Assembly (NCBI RefSeq): GCF_030406605.1
Contig: NZ_CP129104.1
Coordinates: 3,114,687-3,178,686 of the forward strand
Reading direction: 5' to 3'
From: Curtobacterium sp. 458
GTDB lineage: Bacteria > Actinomycetota > Actinomycetes > Actinomycetales > Microbacteriaceae
DNA: 64,000 nucleotides
Made by a program: the position numbers and the translations under genes. Positions 41,152-50,989 of this stretch are shown piece after piece. The notes beneath the pieces were generated by a model. That model made no database searches. It was not told the origin of the DNA and was given only the letters and a program-made list of their open reading frames with translations. Every line of letters starts with the position of its first letter. Within the stretch, counting starts at the first letter, position 1.

Positions 41152-41225
41152 CCACGAAACGCGCGCGTTTCGACGTCCCGCCCGTCGTTCGACACGTGGC
41201 ACGTCGAAACGCGCGCGTTTCGTGG
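41152..41225. terminator. Large inverted repeat of two nested palindromes
   Basis: The palindrome CGAAACGCGCGCGTTTCG occurs twice (41155-41172, 41205-41222). The flanks make the whole a 25-nt inverted repeat (about 41152-41176 against 41201-41225). It lies between the convergent ends of the carrier-protein operon and an alpha/beta-hydrolase gene, so a bidirectional terminator role is likely. Confidence 0.65.
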
Positions 41226-41240
41226 GCCCCGAGGTCCGGG

Positions 41241-42170
41241 TCAGGCGGCGAGGAGCGCGGCGACCGCAGCAGGGTGCTCGACGTGGGCGAAGTGGCCGCA
41301 GTCGTCGAGGAGCACCGTCCGGGCATCGGGGACGAGTGCGCGGAGCTCGTCGAGGTCCGCGGGGCGTGCGAACACGTCGTCGCGCCCGAGCACGGCGACC
41401 ACCGGGCACCCGATCGTCGCCCAGCGCCCGGTGTCGTACGCCGCAGCGGAGCGGGCAGCGGCCGTGAACCCCCGCGGCCGGAGCTCGCGCACGAACGCGT
41501 CGAGCACGCTGCGGTCGAGCCGACCGACGTGCGTGAACACCGGCGCCGCGAACAGCCGCAGCAGCCCGACGGCAGCGAGTCCGCGGAGGAGCGGGACCGC
41601 TGCACGCCCGGTCACGAGGAGTCCGGCGCGGAGGAGCGTGTAGGCCGGGAGCGTCCGGAGGGCCCGCCACGGGTGCCGGGCAGCACGGACCGTGGCGGCG
41701 GTCGTCGGCGAGACGAGCAGGAGCGAGTGCACGCGCGCCGGCAGCACGACCGCGAGGTGGAGTCCGACGAACGCGCCCATCGAGTGCCCGATGACCTGTA
41801 CGGGCCCGGTGCCGAGCGCGTCGAGGACCGTCGACACGGCCACGGCAGCGTCGTCGATCGACACCGGCGCCGGCGGGGTCGGTGACGCGCCCCAGCCGGG
41901 CAGGTCGAGCAGGACCACCCCGCGGCCGCGGAAGCCGTCAGCCGCGTCGAGCAGCGGTGTCCACGTGGTCCACGACCCGGCGACGCCGTGCAGGAGCAGG
42001 ACGGGGTCCGGACCGGGCCGGTGGTGGACCACCACGGAGCCGACCGGGGTGGACACGGTCGTACGGTCGAGCGACCAGCGAGCGGGGTCGTCCCGAAGCG
42101 GGGACGGCGCGTAGGCGCCGTTGCGCGGAGCGACCGCGCCGTCGACCGGTCGTCCGTCGGTGAGCCGCAC
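41241..42170 (-). CDS. Alpha/beta-hydrolase
   Basis: A 309-residue hydrolase starting at GTG 42170 with GGAGG about 6 nt upstream. The fold is standard: oxyanion region LLLHGVAGSWTTWTPLLD, DLPGWGAS, nucleophile elbow VIGHSMGAFVG, VVAVLGRDDVFARP (acid) and DDCGHFAHVEHP (His). The substrate is unknown. It converges on the biosynthetic operon and may be independent of it. The first 35 residues are a hydrophilic extension before the hydrolase core. Confidence 0.87.
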   Translation of the reverse strand: MRLTDGRPVDGAVAPRNGAYAPSPLRDDPARWSLDRTTVSTPVGSVVVHHRPGPDPVLLLHGVAGSWTTWTPLLDAADGFRGRGVVLLDLPGWGASPTPPAPVSIDDAAVAVSTVLDALGTGPVQVIGHSMGAFVGLHLAVVLPARVHSLLLVSPTTAATVRAARHPWRALRTLPAYTLLRAGLLVTGRAAVPLLRGLAAVGLLRLFAAPVFTHVGRLDRSVLDAFVRELRPRGFTAAARSAAAYDTGRWATIGCPVVAVLGRDDVFARPADLDELRALVPDARTVLLDDCGHFAHVEHPAAVAALLAA

Positions 42171-42223
42171 CGTGCCTCCAGTCCGTCCGGACGCGTCAGC
42201 GTCCTCAGGAGGGGTTCGGAACG

Positions 42224-42712
42224 CTAGCCGACGGCGACGGGTGCCGCGCAGGCGGCGAGCCGGTCGAGGGCAGCGCGGTACTCGGCGACGTCGCGCTGCA
42301 GGCCGGGCTCGGTGATGATCGACGCCTTGATGCGCCCCTGCACGTCGATGACGAAGGTCGCCCGGGTGGCGAAGCCCTTCTTGTCGAGGAACACGCCGTA
42401 CTCCTTCGACACCGCGCCGTGCGGCCAGAAGTCCGCGAGGAGCTCGAAGTCGTAGCCGTTGGCCTCGGCGAAGGAGCGGAGCGTGGCCTTCGAGTCGACG
42501 GAGATGCCGATGAGCTCGACACGCTGGTCCTGGAACATCGCGATGTTGTCCTGCAGGACGCAGAGCTCGTTGGTGCAGCCGGACGAGAACGCGAGGGGGA
42601 AGAAGACGAGGGCGACGGGGCGGATGCCGCGGAAGTCGCTGAGGCGGACGTGCTCGCCGAACTGGTTCGGGAGCTCGAAGTCCGGCGCGAGGGAGCCGAT
42701 CTCCAGTGCCAT
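42224..42712 (-). CDS. Peroxiredoxin (AhpE-like)
   Basis: From the ATG at 42712 this is a 162-residue peroxiredoxin. It begins IGSLAPDFELPNQFGEHVRLSDFRG, and the peroxidatic Cys lies in FFPLAFSSGCTNELCVLQD; the second Cys five residues on could be resolving. SVDSKATLRSFAEANGYDFELLADFWPHG and RATFVIDVQGRIKAS complete the thioredoxin fold. AhpE-type enzymes reduce peroxides with a small-thiol partner. It diverges from aceE. Confidence 0.88.
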   Translation of the reverse strand: MALEIGSLAPDFELPNQFGEHVRLSDFRGIRPVALVFFPLAFSSGCTNELCVLQDNIAMFQDQRVELIGISVDSKATLRSFAEANGYDFELLADFWPHGAVSKEYGVFLDKKGFATRATFVIDVQGRIKASIITEPGLQRDVAEYRAALDRLAACAAPVAVG

Positions 42713-42953
42713 CGGTGCGTGTGCTTCTTCCTCGGGCGTGGTGTGTGCCCGTGTCCCGTGCAGGCGCGGGTCACGCGTGCACGATCGGCAATCGTACGCC
42801 GACGTCACCCGAATGCAAGCGCACGTCCACGTGCACGTCACCATCAGGCTCACGGTCGGTGGTGGGGCCTAGAGTGGTGGGGGTTTCCCTCAGGTCCGAC
42901 CCGACCGCCGGAACCCGCCATGTCCACCACCACGAGAACGAACGAGGTCAAGG

Positions 42954-45698
42954 GTGACGGTGAACGACCAGGACCCGTACAGCGCCGGCAGCAACGACCA
43001 GGACCCGGAGGAGACCGCCGAGTGGCGTGAGTCCCTCGACGGTCTGGTGCAGACCCACGGCCACCAGCGTGGCCGCGAGATCATGCTCAGCCTGCTCAAG
43101 CGGTCCAAGGAACTGCACCTCGGTGTGCCGATGGTCCCCACGACGGACTACGTGAACACCATCGCTCCGGAGAACGAGCCCGAGTTCCCCGGCGACGAGG
43201 AGCTCGAGCGCCGCTACCGCCGGTGGATCCGCTGGAACGCCGCGATCACGGTGCACCGTGCCCAGCGCCCGGGCATCGCCGTGGGCGGGCACATCTCGAC
43301 CTACGCGTCGAGCGCCGCGATGTACGAGGTCGGCTACAACCACTTCTTCCGCGCGCAGGACCACCCCTCCGGCGGCGACCAGGTCTTCTTCCAGGGCCAC
43401 GCCTCCCCCGGCATGTACGCCCGCGCCTACATGGAGGGCCGCCTCAGCGAGGACCAGCTCGACGGCTTCCGGCAGGAGAAGTCCCACGCCGGCGGCGGGC
43501 TGTCCTCGTACCCGCACCCGCGTCTCATGCCGCACTTCTGGCAGTTCCCGACCGTGTCGATGGGCATCGGCCCGATCAACGCGATCTACCAGGCGCAGCA
43601 GGCCAAGTACCTGTCGAACCGTGGCATCAAGGACGCGTCCGACCAGCAGGTCTGGGCGTTCCTCGGCGACGGCGAGATGGACGAGGTCGAGTCGCGCGGG
43701 CAGCTCCAGGTCGCCGCGAACGACGGTCTCGACAACCTGAACTTCGTGATCAACTGCAACCTGCAGCGTCTCGACGGTCCGGTGCGCGGCAACGGCAAGA
43801 TCATCCAGGAGCTCGAGGCGTTCTTCCGCGGTGCCGGCTGGAACGTCATCAAGGTCGTCTGGGGCCGTGAATGGGACGACCTGCTCGCCCGCGACACCGA
43901 GGGTGCGCTGCTCAACCTCATGAACGCCACGCCGGACGGCGACTACCAGACGTACAAGGCCGAGAACGGCGCCTACGTCCGCGAGAACTTCTTCGGGCGC
44001 GACCCGAAGGCGCTCGAGCTGGTCAAGGACTACACCGACGACCAGATCTGGAACCTCAAGCGCGGTGGCCACGACTACCGCAAGGTCTACGCCGCGTTCA
44101 AGGCCGCGACCGAGCACAAGGGCCAGCCGACCGTCATCCTCGCGAAGACGGTCAAGGGCTACGGCCTCGGCCCGAGCTTCGAGGGCCGCAACGCGACCCA
44201 CCAGATGAAGAAGCTCACGCTCGACAACCTCAAGCAGTTCCGCGACGAGATGCGCATCCCGATCTCCGACGCGCAGCTCGAGGAGAACCCCTACACGCCG
44301 CCGTACTACCACCCGGGGAACGACGACGAGGCGATCCAGTACATGCACGAGCGCCGCCGCGAACTCGGTGGCTACGTGCCGGAGCGCCGGACGAAGTACA
44401 CGCAGGTCACCCTGCCCGACGACTCGAAGTACCAGGTCGTCAAGAAGGGCTCCGGCAAGCAGGAGGTCGCCACCACGATGGCGTTCGCCCGCCTGCTCAA
44501 GGACCTGCTGCGCTCGCCCGACTTCGGTGACCGCGTCGTCCCGATCATCCCGGACGAGGCGCGCACGTTCGGCATGGACGCGTACTTCCCGACCGCGAAG
44601 ATCTACAACCCGAACGGTCAGCACTACACGTCGGTCGACCGCGAGCTCCTCCTGGCCTACAAGGAGAGCCCGCAGGGCCAGATCATCCACGTCGGCATCA
44701 ACGAGGCGGGCGCCCTCGCGGCGTTCACCGCGGTCGGCACCTCGTACTCGACGCAGGGCGAGCCGCTCATCCCGGTCTACGTCTTCTACTCGATGTTCGG
44801 GTTCCAGCGCACCGGTGACGCGATCTGGGCCGCCGGCGACCAGATGACCCGCGGGTTCATGATCGGCGCGACCGCCGGCCGGACGACCCTGACGGGTGAG
44901 GGCCTCCAGCACGCCGACGGCCACTCGCTGCTCCTCGCGGCGACGAACCCGGCCGTCGTGTCCTACGACCCCGCCTACGGGTACGAGATCGGCCACATCG
45001 TGAAGGCCGGCCTCGAGCGCATGTACGGCACGAACGAGGACGGCTCGCCGAAGCACGCCGACCCGAACGTCATGTACTACCTCACGGTCTACAACGAGCC
45101 GCTCGTCCAGCCGGCCGAGCCGGAGGGCGTCGACGCCGAGGGCATCGTCAAGGGCATGTACCTCCTCAAGCCGAGCGAGCAGGACGGGCCGAAGGCACAG
45201 CTCCTCGCCTCCGGTGTCGCCGTGCCGTGGATCCTCGAGGCGCAGCAGCTCCTCGCCGAGGACTGGGGCGTGTCGGCGGACGTCTGGAGCGTCACGAGCT
45301 GGGGTGAGCTGTACCGCGACGGTCTCGACGCGGAGCAGCACGCGTTCCTCAACCCGAACGAGGCCCCTCGGACGCCGTACGTCACCGAGCGCCTGCTCGG
45401 TACCGAGGGCCCGGTCGTGGCGGTGAGCGACTTCATGCACCAGGTGCAGGAGCAGATCCGCCCGTTCGTGCCGACCGACTACGCCACGCTCGGCGCCGAC
45501 GGTTTCGGCTTCTCGGACACCCGTCCGGCAGCCCGCCGCTTCTTCCACATCGACGGCCCCTCGGTCGTCGTGCGGACGCTGCAGCAGCTCGCGAAGCAGG
45601 GCAAGGTCGACCACGCCCTCGTGCAGCAGGCCATCGACAAGTACCGCCTGCACGACGTCACCGCCGGCACCACCGGCAGCGCGGGCGGCGAGAGCTGA
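42954..45698 (+). CDS. aceE: Pyruvate dehydrogenase E1 component (homodimeric)
   Basis: A 914-residue E1p, the full length for AceE proteins. It decarboxylates pyruvate and passes the acetyl group to the E2 lipoyl domain. The TPP/Mg signature is [63 protein letters not shown] and the C-terminal [11 protein letters not shown] are also characteristic. Start is GTG 42954 in AAGGGTGACGGTGAAC context; a TAGAGT -10 box lies about 80 bp upstream. It leads directly into the fasR-fab genes, linking acetyl-CoA supply to lipid synthesis. Confidence 0.96.
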   Translation: MTVNDQDPYSAGSNDQDPEETAEWRESLDGLVQTHGHQRGREIMLSLLKRSKELHLGVPMVPTTDYVNTIAPENEPEFPGDEELERRYRRWIRWNAAITVHRAQRPGIAVGGHISTYASSAAMYEVGYNHFFRAQDHPSGGDQVFFQGHASPGMYARAYMEGRLSEDQLDGFRQEKSHAGGGLSSYPHPRLMPHFWQFPTVSMGIGPINAIYQAQQAKYLSNRGIKDASDQQVWAFLGDGEMDEVESRGQLQVAANDGLDNLNFVINCNLQRLDGPVRGNGKIIQELEAFFRGAGWNVIKVVWGREWDDLLARDTEGALLNLMNATPDGDYQTYKAENGAYVRENFFGRDPKALELVKDYTDDQIWNLKRGGHDYRKVYAAFKAATEHKGQPTVILAKTVKGYGLGPSFEGRNATHQMKKLTLDNLKQFRDEMRIPISDAQLEENPYTPPYYHPGNDDEAIQYMHERRRELGGYVPERRTKYTQVTLPDDSKYQVVKKGSGKQEVATTMAFARLLKDLLRSPDFGDRVVPIIPDEARTFGMDAYFPTAKIYNPNGQHYTSVDRELLLAYKESPQGQIIHVGINEAGALAAFTAVGTSYSTQGEPLIPVYVFYSMFGFQRTGDAIWAAGDQMTRGFMIGATAGRTTLTGEGLQHADGHSLLLAATNPAVVSYDPAYGYEIGHIVKAGLERMYGTNEDGSPKHADPNVMYYLTVYNEPLVQPAEPEGVDAEGIVKGMYLLKPSEQDGPKAQLLASGVAVPWILEAQQLLAEDWGVSADVWSVTSWGELYRDGLDAEQHAFLNPNEAPRTPYVTERLLGTEGPVVAVSDFMHQVQEQIRPFVPTDYATLGADGFGFSDTRPAARRFFHIDGPSVVVRTLQQLAKQGKVDHALVQQAIDKYRLHDVTAGTTGSAGGES

Positions 45699-45699
45699 G

Positions 45700-46929
45700 T
45701 TGTCGACTCCCCGCACCGACCCTGCCGTGAGCCAGCAGAGCGACCGCGACCGCGCGCTCTCCTGGCTCCGGCAGGTGTCGGGCGAACTCTCCACCGCGAC
45801 GATCAAGCGGCTCGAGGACACGCTGCCCTGGTACAGCGAGATGCCGCCGGGTCGTCGTTCGGCCGTGGGCCTCGTCGCACAGGCCGGCATCACGTCGTTC
45901 ATCAGCTGGCTCGAGGGCACCGCGTCCACCCCGTGGATCGCCGCGGCCGACGTCTTCGGCTCGGCACCGCGTGAACTCCTCCGCTCGGTGAGCCTGCAGC
46001 AGACCCTGCAGCTCATCCGGGTGGTCGTGACCGTGGTCGAGGAGCGCGCCAAGGACGACGAGATGCTGCAGGAGGCGATCCTCAAGTACTCGCGGGACAT
46101 CGCCTTCGCGGCCGCCGACGTCTACGCCCGTGCGGCCGAGGCCCGCGGGCTCTGGGACGCCCGACTCGAGGCGCTGGTGGTCGACTCGATCCTCTCGGGC
46201 GAGTACGACGACGAGCTGCCCTCCCGGATCGCGGCGCTCGGGTGGCACGGCCACGGCGAGGTCGCGGTGCTCGTCGGCACCGCACCGAAGCAGCTCGAGG
46301 TCGACCAGATCCGCCGGACCGCGCGCCACATGGACGCCGACGTGCTCATCGGCGTGCAGGGGTCACGGCTCGTGGTCGTCATCGGCCGGGCCACCCCTCG
46401 CGACGACGTCCCCGAGGGTGAGGACCCGGTGTCCTTCACCGCGATCGCCCAGGCCCTCGAGCCGTCGTTCGGTGAGGGCCACCTCGTGCTCGGCAACGAG
46501 GTCCCCGGTGTGGTCGACGCATCGACCAGCGCCAAGGCCGCCCTGGCCGGGTTCGCCGTGGCGCGGGCGTGGCGCGGGGCACCCCGTCCGGCACTCGCCG
46601 ACGACCTGCTGCCCGAACGGGCCCTCGCCGGCGATCCGCTCGCACGGTCCGCCCTCGTCCAGCGTATCTACGTCCCGCTCAAGGACCAGTCGACCGAGCT
46701 CCTGCAGACGCTCTGGTGCTACCTCGACACGGGGCGCTCGCTCGAGGCCACCGCCCGTGAGCTCTTCGTGCACCCGAACACCGTCCGGTACCGCCTCCGT
46801 CGCGTGGCGGACATCATCGGATGGGACGCCACGCACGCCCGCGACGCCCTCATCGTCCAGTCGGCACTCATCCTCGGCGCCATGTCCGAGTCGGCGTCCG
46901 GCCGGCGCCGTCTGCCCCAGCGCCGTTGA
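45700..46929 (+). CDS. fasR: PucR/CdaR-type transcriptional regulator, FasR-like
   Basis: A regulator of about 400 residues with a middle GGDEF-like/CdaR region and a C-terminal PucR helix-turn-helix (LQTLWCYLDTGRSLEATARELFVHPNTVRYRLRRVADIIG). The position, directly before fabD-fabH-acpP-fabF, is that of actinobacterial FasR, an activator of fatty acid synthesis that senses acyl-CoA. The start shown is TTG 45700; GTG 45727 is equally possible. It follows aceE by 1 bp. Two palindromes between it and fabD are candidate binding sites. Confidence 0.85.
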   Translation: MSTPRTDPAVSQQSDRDRALSWLRQVSGELSTATIKRLEDTLPWYSEMPPGRRSAVGLVAQAGITSFISWLEGTASTPWIAAADVFGSAPRELLRSVSLQQTLQLIRVVVTVVEERAKDDEMLQEAILKYSRDIAFAAADVYARAAEARGLWDARLEALVVDSILSGEYDDELPSRIAALGWHGHGEVAVLVGTAPKQLEVDQIRRTARHMDADVLIGVQGSRLVVVIGRATPRDDVPEGEDPVSFTAIAQALEPSFGEGHLVLGNEVPGVVDASTSAKAALAGFAVARAWRGAPRPALADDLLPERALAGDPLARSALVQRIYVPLKDQSTELLQTLWCYLDTGRSLEATARELFVHPNTVRYRLRRVADIIGWDATHARDALIVQSALILGAMSESASGRRRLPQRR

Positions 46930-46983
46930 GCCGTACGGCACCCGCTGCCGTGGGTCGGCCCCGGAACGCATCGCAGGTTGTAG

Positions 46984-47029
46984 GACATCGCACAATGTCG
47001 CGCGGGGATTCGTGTGGGAAGCCCACACG
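46984..47029. promoter_or_regulatory. Two palindromes in the fabD promoter region
   Basis: GACAT (46984-46988) and ATGTC (46995-46999) form an inverted repeat with a 6-bp spacer, and CGTGTGGG (47011-47018) with CCCACACG (47022-47029) forms a perfect 8-bp inverted repeat with a 3-bp spacer. Both lie within 80 bp of the fabD start. They are candidate operators for FasR or another lipid regulator. Confidence 0.5.
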
Positions 47030-47062
47030 GACCCCGCGTGCCGTCCCCGGCAGGATTGTCCG

Positions 47063-48004
47063 GTGATCGTCGTCGTCGCGCCCGGACAGGGCTCCCAGAC
47101 CCCAGGTTTCCTCGCCCCCTGGCTCGAGGACCCCGCAGTCCGTGACCGTGTCGGAGCCTGGTCGGACGCCGTCGGCGTCGACCTCGTCGAACACGGCACC
47201 GTCTCGGACGCCGAGACGATCAAGGACACCGCGCTCGCGCAGCCGCTCATCGTGGCCGCCGGGCTGATCACCGCCGACGCACTGCTCGCCGACGGTCGCC
47301 GCGAGCTGGTCGGTGGCGTGGCCGGACACTCGGTCGGCGAGTTCACCGCCGCCGCCGTCGCCGGCATCATCGAGCCGACCGACGCCCTGACGCTCGTCGC
47401 CGAACGCGGCCGCGCGATGGCGGACGCCGCAGCGCTCGAACCGACCTCCATGGCCGCGGTCCTCGGTGGCGACGCGGACGCGGTCGCCGCAGCGCTCGAC
47501 GCCCGCGGTCTCGTGCCCGCGAACCACAACGGCGGCGGCCAGACCGTCGTCGCCGGAGCTGCCGACGCGATCGCCGACCTCGCTGCGGACCCGCCGGCGA
47601 AGGCCCGGGTCGTGCCGCTGGCCGTCGCGGGTGCGTTCCACACGCGGTACATGGCCCCGGCGGTCGACCGTGTCGCGCCGGTGGCCGCGGCCGCCACGGT
47701 GCAGGACCCCACGCTCCCGATCTGGACCAACGCCGACGGCTCCCGCGTCGACGACGGCCGACAGTTCGTCGACCTGATGGTCCAGCAGATCGCGAACCCC
47801 GTGCACTGGGACGCCGTGATGGAGACGTTCTCCGCCGCCGGCGTCACCGGCATCATCGAACTGGCCCCGGCCGGTGCGCTGGTCGGCCTCGCCAAGCGCG
47901 GCCTCCGCGGCACCCCGACCGTGGCGATCAAGACCCCCGACGACCTGCCCGCAGCCATCGAGCTGCTGCAGGCCGCGAAGACGGAAGCAGAGGCGACCGC
48001 GTGA
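47063..48004 (+). CDS. fabD: Malonyl-CoA:ACP malonyltransferase
   Basis: From GTG 47063 the product has 313 residues. It begins with VVVAPGQGSQTPGFLAPWL, the nucleophile elbow is GVAGHSVGEFTAAAVAG, the catalytic His is in VAGAFHTRYMAPA, and NHNGGGQTVVAG is the usual mid-domain segment. It transfers malonyl from CoA to AcpP to start and extend fatty acids. Its stop overlaps the fabH start by 4 nt. Confidence 0.95.
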   Translation: MIVVVAPGQGSQTPGFLAPWLEDPAVRDRVGAWSDAVGVDLVEHGTVSDAETIKDTALAQPLIVAAGLITADALLADGRRELVGGVAGHSVGEFTAAAVAGIIEPTDALTLVAERGRAMADAAALEPTSMAAVLGGDADAVAAALDARGLVPANHNGGGQTVVAGAADAIADLAADPPAKARVVPLAVAGAFHTRYMAPAVDRVAPVAAAATVQDPTLPIWTNADGSRVDDGRQFVDLMVQQIANPVHWDAVMETFSAAGVTGIIELAPAGALVGLAKRGLRGTPTVAIKTPDDLPAAIELLQAAKTEAEATA

Positions 48005-49038
48005 CGGACGCGACCGACAGCACCAACCCGACCCGTGCCTCCCGGCCGATGCTCCAGCAGCGTCGCGGCCACGAGTTCACCCGCATCCTCGCGTACGGCG
48101 CCGCCCGCGGCGAGAACGTCGTGCCGAACGACGACCTGGTCGGCCCGATCGACTCCTCCGACGAGTGGATCCGGCAGCGCACCGGCATCGTCACGCGCAA
48201 GCGTGCAGGAGCCGACACCGAGGCCGTCGACCTCGCCGAGGCCGCCGCACGTGAGGCCATCGCGAAGGCCGGCATCGAGCCGTCGCAGATCGGTGTCGTC
48301 CTGGTGAGCACCGTGACGCACACGGTCGCGACCCCGTCGATGGCCTCGCTGCTCGCCGAGCGGATCGGCGCGACCCCCGCCGCCGCGTACGACGTCAGCG
48401 CCGCGTGCGCCGGGTACGCGTACGGCATCGCGCAGGCCGACTCGTTCATCAAGTCCGGCCTCGCCGACCACGTCCTGGTCATCGGTGCCGAGAAGCTCAG
48501 CGACGTCGTCGACCCGACCGACCGCTCGATCTCGTTCCTCCTCGGGGACGGCGCCGGTGCGGCCGTCGTCGGTCCGAGCGAGTTCCCCGGCATCGCGCCG
48601 ACGATCTGGGGTTCGGACGGCTCGAAGTGGGACGCGATCGGCATGACCGCGACCTACAACGAGTGGGCAGCCGGCGCGCCGCGCCCGACGATGCGGCAGG
48701 CCGGTCAGACGGTGTTCCGCTGGGCCGTCTGGGAGATGGTGAAGGTCGCCCGCGAGGCGATCGAGGCCGCGGGCGTCCGCCCGGAGGACCTCGCCGCGTT
48801 CGTGCCGCACCAGGCCAACATCCGCATCATCGACGAGTTCGCCAAGCAGCTCGGTCTGCCCGACACGGTGGCCATCGCCCGCGACATCACGACCACCGGC
48901 AACACCTCCGCCGCGAGCATCCCGCTCGCGACCCACCGGCTGCTCGAGGAACACCCCGAGCTGTCCGGCGGCCTGGCCCTGCAGATCGGCTTCGGTGCCG
49001 GTCTCGTGTTCGGCGCCCAGGTCGTCGTCCTCCCCTAG
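48001..49038 (+). CDS. fabH: 3-oxoacyl-ACP synthase III
   Basis: A 345-residue KAS III that condenses acyl-CoA with malonyl-ACP to initiate chains. The catalytic Cys is in YDVSAACAGYAYGIAQA, the His in FVPHQANIRIIDEF and the Asn in TTTGNTSAASIPLA. SSDEWIRQRTGIVTR is the FabH-specific substrate segment. In actinobacteria the enzyme often selects branched primers. Start is GTG 48001, in the fabD overlap. The N-terminal 25 residues extend beyond the minimal fold. Confidence 0.95.
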   Translation: MTDATDSTNPTRASRPMLQQRRGHEFTRILAYGAARGENVVPNDDLVGPIDSSDEWIRQRTGIVTRKRAGADTEAVDLAEAAAREAIAKAGIEPSQIGVVLVSTVTHTVATPSMASLLAERIGATPAAAYDVSAACAGYAYGIAQADSFIKSGLADHVLVIGAEKLSDVVDPTDRSISFLLGDGAGAAVVGPSEFPGIAPTIWGSDGSKWDAIGMTATYNEWAAGAPRPTMRQAGQTVFRWAVWEMVKVAREAIEAAGVRPEDLAAFVPHQANIRIIDEFAKQLGLPDTVAIARDITTTGNTSAASIPLATHRLLEEHPELSGGLALQIGFGAGLVFGAQVVVLP

Positions 49039-49120
49039 TCCCCGAGCCTCCGCGCACGAGCACTGCCCGTGCCCTAGGCTGGTCCACGGTCAAACGACAC
49101 CCCCCTCAAGGAGAATCCCC

Positions 49121-49369
49121 ATGGCCCTGTCCAACGAAGAAGTCCTCGCCGGCCTGGCCGAGCTGATCAACGACGAGACCGGCATCGCGACCGACACCGT
49201 CGCCGCCGACAAGTCGTTCACCGACGACCTCGACATCGACTCCATCTCGATGATGACCATCGTCGTGAACGCCGAGGAGAAGTTCGACGTGAAGATCCCG
49301 GACGAAGAGGTCAAGAACCTCAAGACCGTGGGCGACGCCGTCGACTACATCGTCAAGGCGCAGGCCTGA
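49121..49369 (+). CDS. acpP: Acyl carrier protein (fatty acid synthesis)
   Basis: An 82-residue ACP whose phosphopantetheine Ser is in DDLDIDSISMMTIVVNAEEKF. The ATG at 49121 has AAGGAG about 8 nt upstream, and a TAGGCT -10-like box lies in the fabH-acpP gap, so it may have its own promoter for high expression. The order fabH-acpP-fabF is standard in actinobacteria. It differs from the aberrant LTS carrier at 36951. Confidence 0.95.
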   Translation: MALSNEEVLAGLAELINDETGIATDTVAADKSFTDDLDIDSISMMTIVVNAEEKFDVKIPDEEVKNLKTVGDAVDYIVKAQA

Positions 49370-49458
49370 CGCGAGCTTCCTGAGCGCCGCGGCCCCGGCG
49401 GAACAGCCGCGGGCCGCGGCGCTCGACTCGTCCACCCCCGGACCGGCAGCGCCGGCCC

Positions 49459-49515
49459 GACCCGGCCCGGCGTTCGTCGGTCCGACCCGGCCCGGCGTTC
49501 GTCGGTCCGACCCGG
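49459..49515. repeat. 25-bp tandem repeat, about 2.3 copies
   Basis: A 25-bp unit beginning GACCCGGCCCGGCGTTCGTC occurs at 49459-49483 and 49484-49508, with a partial third copy. It lies in the acpP-fabF gap. The cause is probably replication slippage; a role in RNA structure is possible but unsupported. Confidence 0.7.
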
Positions 49516-49572
49516 CTCCGTCCGGCTCCGCCACGAGCGGCCGGACGTCCTCACGAAAGAACACGTCGTTCC

Positions 49573-50817
49573 ATGACCAACAAGACCGTCGTCGTCACCG
49601 GGATCGGTGCGATCACACCCCTCGCCGCGACCGCCCCGGAGACGTGGGAGGCGCTGCTCGCCGGCAAGTCCGGCATCACCCGCATCGAGGACCCGCGCTA
49701 CGCCGAGCTCGAACTCCCCGTGGAGTTCGCCGGCCAGGCGCGCCGCTTCGTCACCGACCAGCTCACCCGTCCGGAGACCAAGCGCTTCGACCCCTCGTCG
49801 CAGCTCTCGCTCATCGCCGCCCGCGAAGCCTGGGCCGACGCCGGCATCGACGCCGAGTCCGTCGTGCCCGAGCGCCTCATCGTCGACTGGGCGACCGGCA
49901 TCGGCGGCGTCAACACGCTCCTCGACGCCTGGGACACCCTGCGCGAGAAGGGTCCGCGCCGCGTCATGCCGATGACGGTGCCGATGCTCATGGCGAACGG
50001 CCCGGCCGCCGCCATCGAGATGGAGTTCGGCGCCCGCGGCGGTGCTCGCACGTACCTCTCCGCCTGCGCCTCCTCCACCGAGTCCCTCGCCGAGGCGTAC
50101 CGCCACGTCGCGACCGGCGAGGCCGACATCGTCATCGCCGGTGGCGCCGAGGCCGCGCTGCACCCGCTGCCGCTCGCCGCGTTCGCAGCGATGCAGGCGC
50201 TGTCGCGTCGCAACGACTCCCCCGAGACGGCTTCGCGCCCGTACGACGTCACGCGCGACGGCTTCGTGCTCGGAGACGGCGCCGCGGCGCTCATCCTCGA
50301 GACCAAGGAGCACGCGGAGGCACGCGGCGCGAAGATCTACGCCGAGATCGCCGGTGCCGGAATCACGTCGGACGCGTTCCACATCACCGCGCCGGACCCC
50401 GAGGGCAGCGCCGCCGCCCGTGCGGTCCTCCAGGCGCTCGAGCACGCCGGTGCCGCCCGCGAGGACGTCGTCCACGTCAACGCGCACGCCACCTCCACGC
50501 CGGTGGGTGACGTCGCCGAGTACCACGCCATGCGTCGCGTCTTCGGCGACCACCTCGACGACGTCGTGGTCTCGGCCACGAAGGCGTCGACGGGGCACCT
50601 GCTCGGTGGCGCCGGCGCGATCGAGGCCGTGTTCACGGTCCTCGCGCTGCACAACCGGGTGGCGCCGCCGACGATCAACCTCACGGACCAGGACCCGGAG
50701 ATCGTCATGGACGTGGCGCGCGAGCCGCGCCAGCTGCCGGACGGCGACCTGCTGGCGGTGAGCAACTCGTTCGGCTTCGGCGGGCACAACGCCGTGGTGG
50801 CGTTCCGCAACGCGTAG
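49573..50817 (+). CDS. fabF: 3-oxoacyl-ACP synthase II
   Basis: A 414-residue KAS II that elongates acyl-ACP chains. The catalytic triad is Cys in YLSACASSTESLAEAYR, His in VNAHATSTPVGD and His in KASTGHLLGGAGAIEAVF. VTGIGAITPLA opens the protein and SNSFGFGGHNAVVAF closes it. ACGAAAGAA is the likely ribosome-binding region. It ends the fab operon and is followed by a strong hairpin. Confidence 0.95.
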   Translation: MTNKTVVVTGIGAITPLAATAPETWEALLAGKSGITRIEDPRYAELELPVEFAGQARRFVTDQLTRPETKRFDPSSQLSLIAAREAWADAGIDAESVVPERLIVDWATGIGGVNTLLDAWDTLREKGPRRVMPMTVPMLMANGPAAAIEMEFGARGGARTYLSACASSTESLAEAYRHVATGEADIVIAGGAEAALHPLPLAAFAAMQALSRRNDSPETASRPYDVTRDGFVLGDGAAALILETKEHAEARGAKIYAEIAGAGITSDAFHITAPDPEGSAAARAVLQALEHAGAAREDVVHVNAHATSTPVGDVAEYHAMRRVFGDHLDDVVVSATKASTGHLLGGAGAIEAVFTVLALHNRVAPPTINLTDQDPEIVMDVAREPRQLPDGDLLAVSNSFGFGGHNAVVAFRNA

Positions 50818-50878
50818 TCGCGCCGGTCGCGCTGGTCGCGTCCGCGACGCCGGTCGCGCCGGTCGCGTTCGTTCCGGC

Positions 50879-50916
50879 CTGGAGGCCCGCCCCGCATCGT
50901 CGGGGCGGGCCTCCAG
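50879..50916. terminator. Strong 16-bp hairpin after fabF
   Basis: CTGGAGGCCCGCCCCG (50879-50894) and its exact complement (50901-50916) form a stem with a 6-nt loop, CATCGT, about 60 bp after the fabF stop. There is no T-tract, as is common in high-GC actinobacteria. It shares the CTGGAGGC/GCCTCCAG base with the hairpin at 59975-60023. Confidence 0.7.
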
Positions 50917-50989
50917 CTGGTTCCGTGGCCGGTCTGGTGCCGTGCCGCCGGGCGGCCAGGTCGGGCCTGGGTAGCGCGAGCCCGCTCCC

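Noticed and set aside
42948..46100. A 1050-residue open frame antisense to aceE and fasR
   Set aside because: It mirrors strong coding sequence on the other strand and shows only low-complexity Val/Arg/Glu-rich text, as expected from the third-position bias of high-GC genes.
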